Positions 61,587 through 64,000 of a DNA stretch of 64,000 bases are shown here, piece by piece. Made by a program: the position numbers and the translations under genes. The stretch covers positions 1 through 64,000 of the forward strand of contig JAWKKA010000008.1 in the NCBI GenBank assembly GCA_041393495.1, read 5' to 3'. This DNA comes from RHKX01 sp041393495. GTDB taxonomy: Bacteria > Actinomycetota > Thermoleophilia > Solirubrobacterales > 70-9. The stretch's first letter is position 1. Every line of letters begins with the position of its first letter. The notes under the pieces are model-generated. The model did not search any database, was not told the DNA's origin, and saw only the letters and a program-made list of their open reading frames with translations.

Positions 61587-63062
61587 TCACGCGTAGGCGA
61601 CCGCGCCGCCACGGCGCGGGTCGCCGGCGCCCTCGGGGCGGTCGCGACCGGCGGCGACCGCGTGGACGCCGCCGAAGAACAGGTTCGGCTCCCGCCAGCG
61701 GACGACCGAGTGGCCGAGCGCCTCGAGCCGGCCGAGCGCGTCGGGGTCGATTCCGGGCTCGGCGTGGACGACCCCGTCCTCGAAGTGGATCCGCGGTGCG
61801 CGGACGGCGGCGGTGAGGTCGAGGCCGTCGCCGAGGTAGCGGAGGATCGTCTGGGTGATCGCCGAGCGGATCCGGTTCGATCCACCGCTGCCGAGGCCGA
61901 GGACGAGCTCGCCGTCGCGGAGCGCGAGCGTCGGCGCCATCATCGAGGGCATCCGCCGGCCGGCCCCGGTGGCGTGGAAGCCGAAGGGGTTCAGGTCCTG
62001 CTCGCCGAGCATGTTGTTGAGCTGGATGCCGGTGCCGGGGACGAACACCCCGGAACCGGAGCCGTTGGAGCAGGTGACGCTCGCGCAGCCGCCATCGTCG
62101 TCGAGCGCGGTGATGTGGGTCGTCGAGCCGAGGCGGTCGGCGAGGAAGCGCGCCGCGAAGCCGTCCTCGTAGAGGCCGTCGAGGAACTCCCGCGTCCGCG
62201 CCGCCTGGGCGCGCTCCATGACCGTGACGACGCTGACCGGGTCGGTCGCCCCGCCGGCCCGGGTCAGAAGCTCGAGCGCGTACGCGATCAGGACGCCGCC
62301 GGAGGAGGGCGGCGGGTTGGTGAGGATCTCGCAGCCCCCGAAGCGGGCCCGGACCGGCTCCCTCACCGCGGTCTCGTAGGCCTCGAGGTCGGCCGCGCCG
62401 AGCGTGCCGCCTCGATCGACCATCGTCGCCGCGATCGCCGCGGCGATGTCGCCCCGGTAGAACGGATCGGGCCCCTCGGCGCCGAGGCGCTCGAGGGTCT
62501 CGGCGAGCTCGGCGAAGACGGCCCGCTCGCCGAGCCCGAGGATCCGGCCGGCCGGCGCGTAGACCGCGGCACCGGCCGGCTCGCGGGCGAGGATCGGGGC
62601 GAGGATCTCGAACAGGTAGTCGTGCTGAGCGGTGACCTCGACACCCTCGCGCGCGAGCCGGACCGCGGGGACGACCAGGTCGGCGAGCGGCATCGAGCCG
62701 AACCGGTCGGCCGCCGCGGCGAGCCCGCTGGGAACGCCGGGCACCCCGCAGGAGGCGGGCCCGACGTTGAAGACCTGGGTCGTGCCCCCGAAGTCGATCT
62801 CGATCGGCTCGAGCTCGACGCCGCGCTCGCGCCCGTCGAGCCCGCCCGCGGAGACGAAGAAGTCGAGCAGGGTCGCATCGCCCCCCGGCGTGTGGACGAG
62901 CATGAACCCGCCCGCGCCGAGGCCGGTCAGCGGGCTCTCGGCGACGACCGACGCGAGGACCGCCGCGATCGCGGCGTCGACCGCGTTGCCGCCCTCGCGC
63001 AATGCCCACGCGCCCGCGGCGGCGGTGGCCGGATGCCCGCCGGCGACGGCGCCGCGACTCAC
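61587..63062 (-). CDS. Gamma-glutamyltransferase family protein
   Basis: A self-processing Ntn hydrolase acting on gamma-glutamyl bonds. 491 residues from GTG at 63062. The N-terminal half has GNAVDAAIAAVLASVVAESP and LTGLGAGGFMLVHTPGG. The nucleophile Thr is in the STTHITALDDDGG segment. SGVFVPGTGIQLNNMLGEQD and GLGSGGSNRIRSAITQTIL are family hallmarks. No signal peptide is evident, so a cytoplasmic location or a missed N-terminus is possible. Follows ftsZ by 13 nt. Confidence 0.88.
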   Translation of the reverse strand: MSRGAVAGGHPATAAAGAWALREGGNAVDAAIAAVLASVVAESPLTGLGAGGFMLVHTPGGDATLLDFFVSAGGLDGRERGVELEPIEIDFGGTTQVFNVGPASCGVPGVPSGLAAAADRFGSMPLADLVVPAVRLAREGVEVTAQHDYLFEILAPILAREPAGAAVYAPAGRILGLGERAVFAELAETLERLGAEGPDPFYRGDIAAAIAATMVDRGGTLGAADLEAYETAVREPVRARFGGCEILTNPPPSSGGVLIAYALELLTRAGGATDPVSVVTVMERAQAARTREFLDGLYEDGFAARFLADRLGSTTHITALDDDGGCASVTCSNGSGSGVFVPGTGIQLNNMLGEQDLNPFGFHATGAGRRMPSMMAPTLALRDGELVLGLGSGGSNRIRSAITQTILRYLGDGLDLTAAVRAPRIHFEDGVVHAEPGIDPDALGRLEALGHSVVRWREPNLFFGGVHAVAAGRDRPEGAGDPRRGGAVAYA

Positions 63063-63075
63063 CGGCGGAGCCGCC

Positions 63076-64000
63076 CTAATTGGGGATGAACTCGGGAACG
63101 TCGATGCCGAGGTCGGCCGGGCGCTCCTCGTAGTCGGGGACGCGCCGGGCCCCCGAGCTCTCCCCGCGTCGCGCCGACGGTCGCGCCGTCGAGCGCTGCA
63201 CACCCGTCGAGGTCCCGTCGGCGCGGCGGCCGCGGGCGTCGAATCGGGTCGCGATCACGGTCACCCAGATCTGCTCGTCGAGCGTGTCGTCGATGGTGGC
63301 GCCGAAGATGATGTGGGCCTCGGGATGGGCCGCCTCCTGGATGACCCGGGCAGCCTCGGAGATCTCGACCAGCGACATGTCACTGCCGCCGGTGATCGAC
63401 AGCAGGATCGATCGCGCGCCCTCGATCGAGGTCTCGAGCAGTGGCGAGGAGATCGCCCGTTCCGCGGCGAACGTCGCCCGCGTGTCGCCGGTGCCCATGC
63501 CGATCCCGAGCAGGGCCGGGCCGGCGTCGCGCATCGTCGTCCGGACGTCGGCGAAGTCGAGGTTGATCAGCGCCGGCAGCGTGATCAGGTCGGAGATGCC
63601 CTGGACGCCCTGACGGAGCACGTCGTCGGCGACCCGGAAGGCCTCGACCATCGAGGTGTTGCGCTCGAGCACCGAGAGCAGCCGGTCGTTGGGGACGACG
63701 ATCAGCGTGTCGACCTCGCCGGCGAGCGCGTCGACGCCCTTCTCCGCCTGCTTGGCGCGCCGCGTCCCCTCGAAGCCGAACGGCCGCGTGACGATGCCGA
63801 CCGTGAGCGCGCCGACGTCGCGGGCGAGGCGGGCGATCACCGGCGCGGCGCCGGTGCCGGTGCCGCCGCCGGCACCGGCGGCGACGAAGACCATGTCCGA
63901 GCCCTTCAGCATCCGCTTGATCCGGTCCTGCTCCTCGAACGCGGCGCGGTAGCCGAGCTCGGGATCGGAACCGGAGCCGAGGCCCCGGGTGACGCCACCG
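63076..64000 (-). CDS. ftsZ: Cell division protein FtsZ, N-terminus off the right edge
   Basis: Tubulin-like GTPase that forms the Z-ring. The 307 visible residues include the GTP-binding loop GAGGGTGTGAAPVIARLA, FGFEGTRRAKQAEKG, the T7 synergy loop NLDFADVRTTMRDAG and SPLLETSIEGARSILL. They end in a variable linker and the C-terminal peptide DLGIDVPEFIPN that binds FtsA/SepF-type partners. About 75 N-terminal residues lie outside the window. It marks the end of a division gene cluster expected to the right. Confidence 0.95.
   Translation of the reverse strand, partial: GGVTRGLGSGSDPELGYRAAFEEQDRIKRMLKGSDMVFVAAGAGGGTGTGAAPVIARLARDVGALTVGIVTRPFGFEGTRRAKQAEKGVDALAGEVDTLIVVPNDRLLSVLERNTSMVEAFRVADDVLRQGVQGISDLITLPALINLDFADVRTTMRDAGPALLGIGMGTGDTRATFAAERAISSPLLETSIEGARSILLSITGGSDMSLVEISEAARVIQEAAHPEAHIIFGATIDDTLDEQIWVTVIATRFDARGRRADGTSTGVQRSTARPSARRGESSGARRVPDYEERPADLGIDVPEFIPN

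Overview
The window is very GC-rich (by eye above 70 %, not computed) and looks like a chromosomal segment of an actinobacterium, most likely of the Thermoleophilia/Solirubrobacterales branch. The evidence is the order rpmE ... prfA-prmC-tsaC-rpiB-glyA-(DUF354)-wecA-atpIBEFHAGDC, an ftsZ with a short C-terminal VPEF tail, a zinc-type L31, an Rpf-like transglycosylase, a methylmalonyl-CoA mutase split into two genes, and a glucan cluster resembling Rv3030-Rv3032 of Mycobacterium. The lineage is inference; no 16S or tRNA gene is present. Frequent ATGA stop/start overlaps mark operons. Many first genes have a TANNNT hexamer only 6-9 nt before the start codon, which points to leaderless transcripts.

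Layout. 1-9.1 kb (- strand): an envelope-sugar operon with an M20 peptidase, an LCP-family ligase, UDP-glucose 6-dehydrogenase carrying a 481-residue intein at its catalytic cysteine, a mannose-1-phosphate guanylyltransferase-like gene, phosphoglucose/phosphomannose isomerase and a second nucleotidyltransferase. 9.3-18.2 kb (-): a lipoprotein and the whole F-type ATP synthase operon. atpD to atpF carry a dense cluster of small indels that looks like sequence error. 18.2-19.8 kb: a gene-poor insertion between atpI and wecA, with a VapBC toxin-antitoxin pair flanked by two copies of the wecA 3' end. 19.8-26.6 kb (-): wecA (frameshifted), DUF354, glyA, rpiB, tsaC, prmC, prfA. 26.7-29.2 kb: a cation efflux protein, a PadR regulator divergent from a small membrane protein, and rpmE.

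29.5-36.6 kb: an alcohol dehydrogenase, a NarL-type response regulator convergent with a DevS-like GAF-GAF histidine kinase, a divergent double-domain universal stress protein, a GH114 protein and small genes. 36.6-49.3 kb: the electron-transfer-flavoprotein operon (etfB-etfA-etfQO), both methylmalonyl-CoA mutase genes, an amidase, a HAD phosphatase, a thiolase and leucyl aminopeptidase. 49.3-54.2 kb: an acyl-CoA dehydrogenase, a pair of coiled-coil proteins, two PRC-barrel proteins and the MeaB G-protein. Together these form an acyl-CoA/propionyl-CoA catabolism block: ETF and its quinone oxidoreductase take electrons from acyl-CoA dehydrogenase, thiolase makes acetyl-CoA, and the mutase with MeaB handles methylmalonyl-CoA. 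54.2-64 kb: a hexapeptide acyltransferase, the GT4-GH57-methyltransferase glucan cluster, a second methyltransferase, a class III adenylate cyclase, gamma-glutamyltransferase and the 3' part of ftsZ.

Between genes there are at least three small repeat families (a 41-bp palindrome near 0.8 and 40.6 kb, a 48-bp palindrome near 30.8 and 35.9 kb, and GGCAGCAGG hairpins inside the atp operon). Several short tandem duplications sit exactly at gene starts or stops. No CRISPR array, prophage, transposase, rRNA or tRNA was seen.
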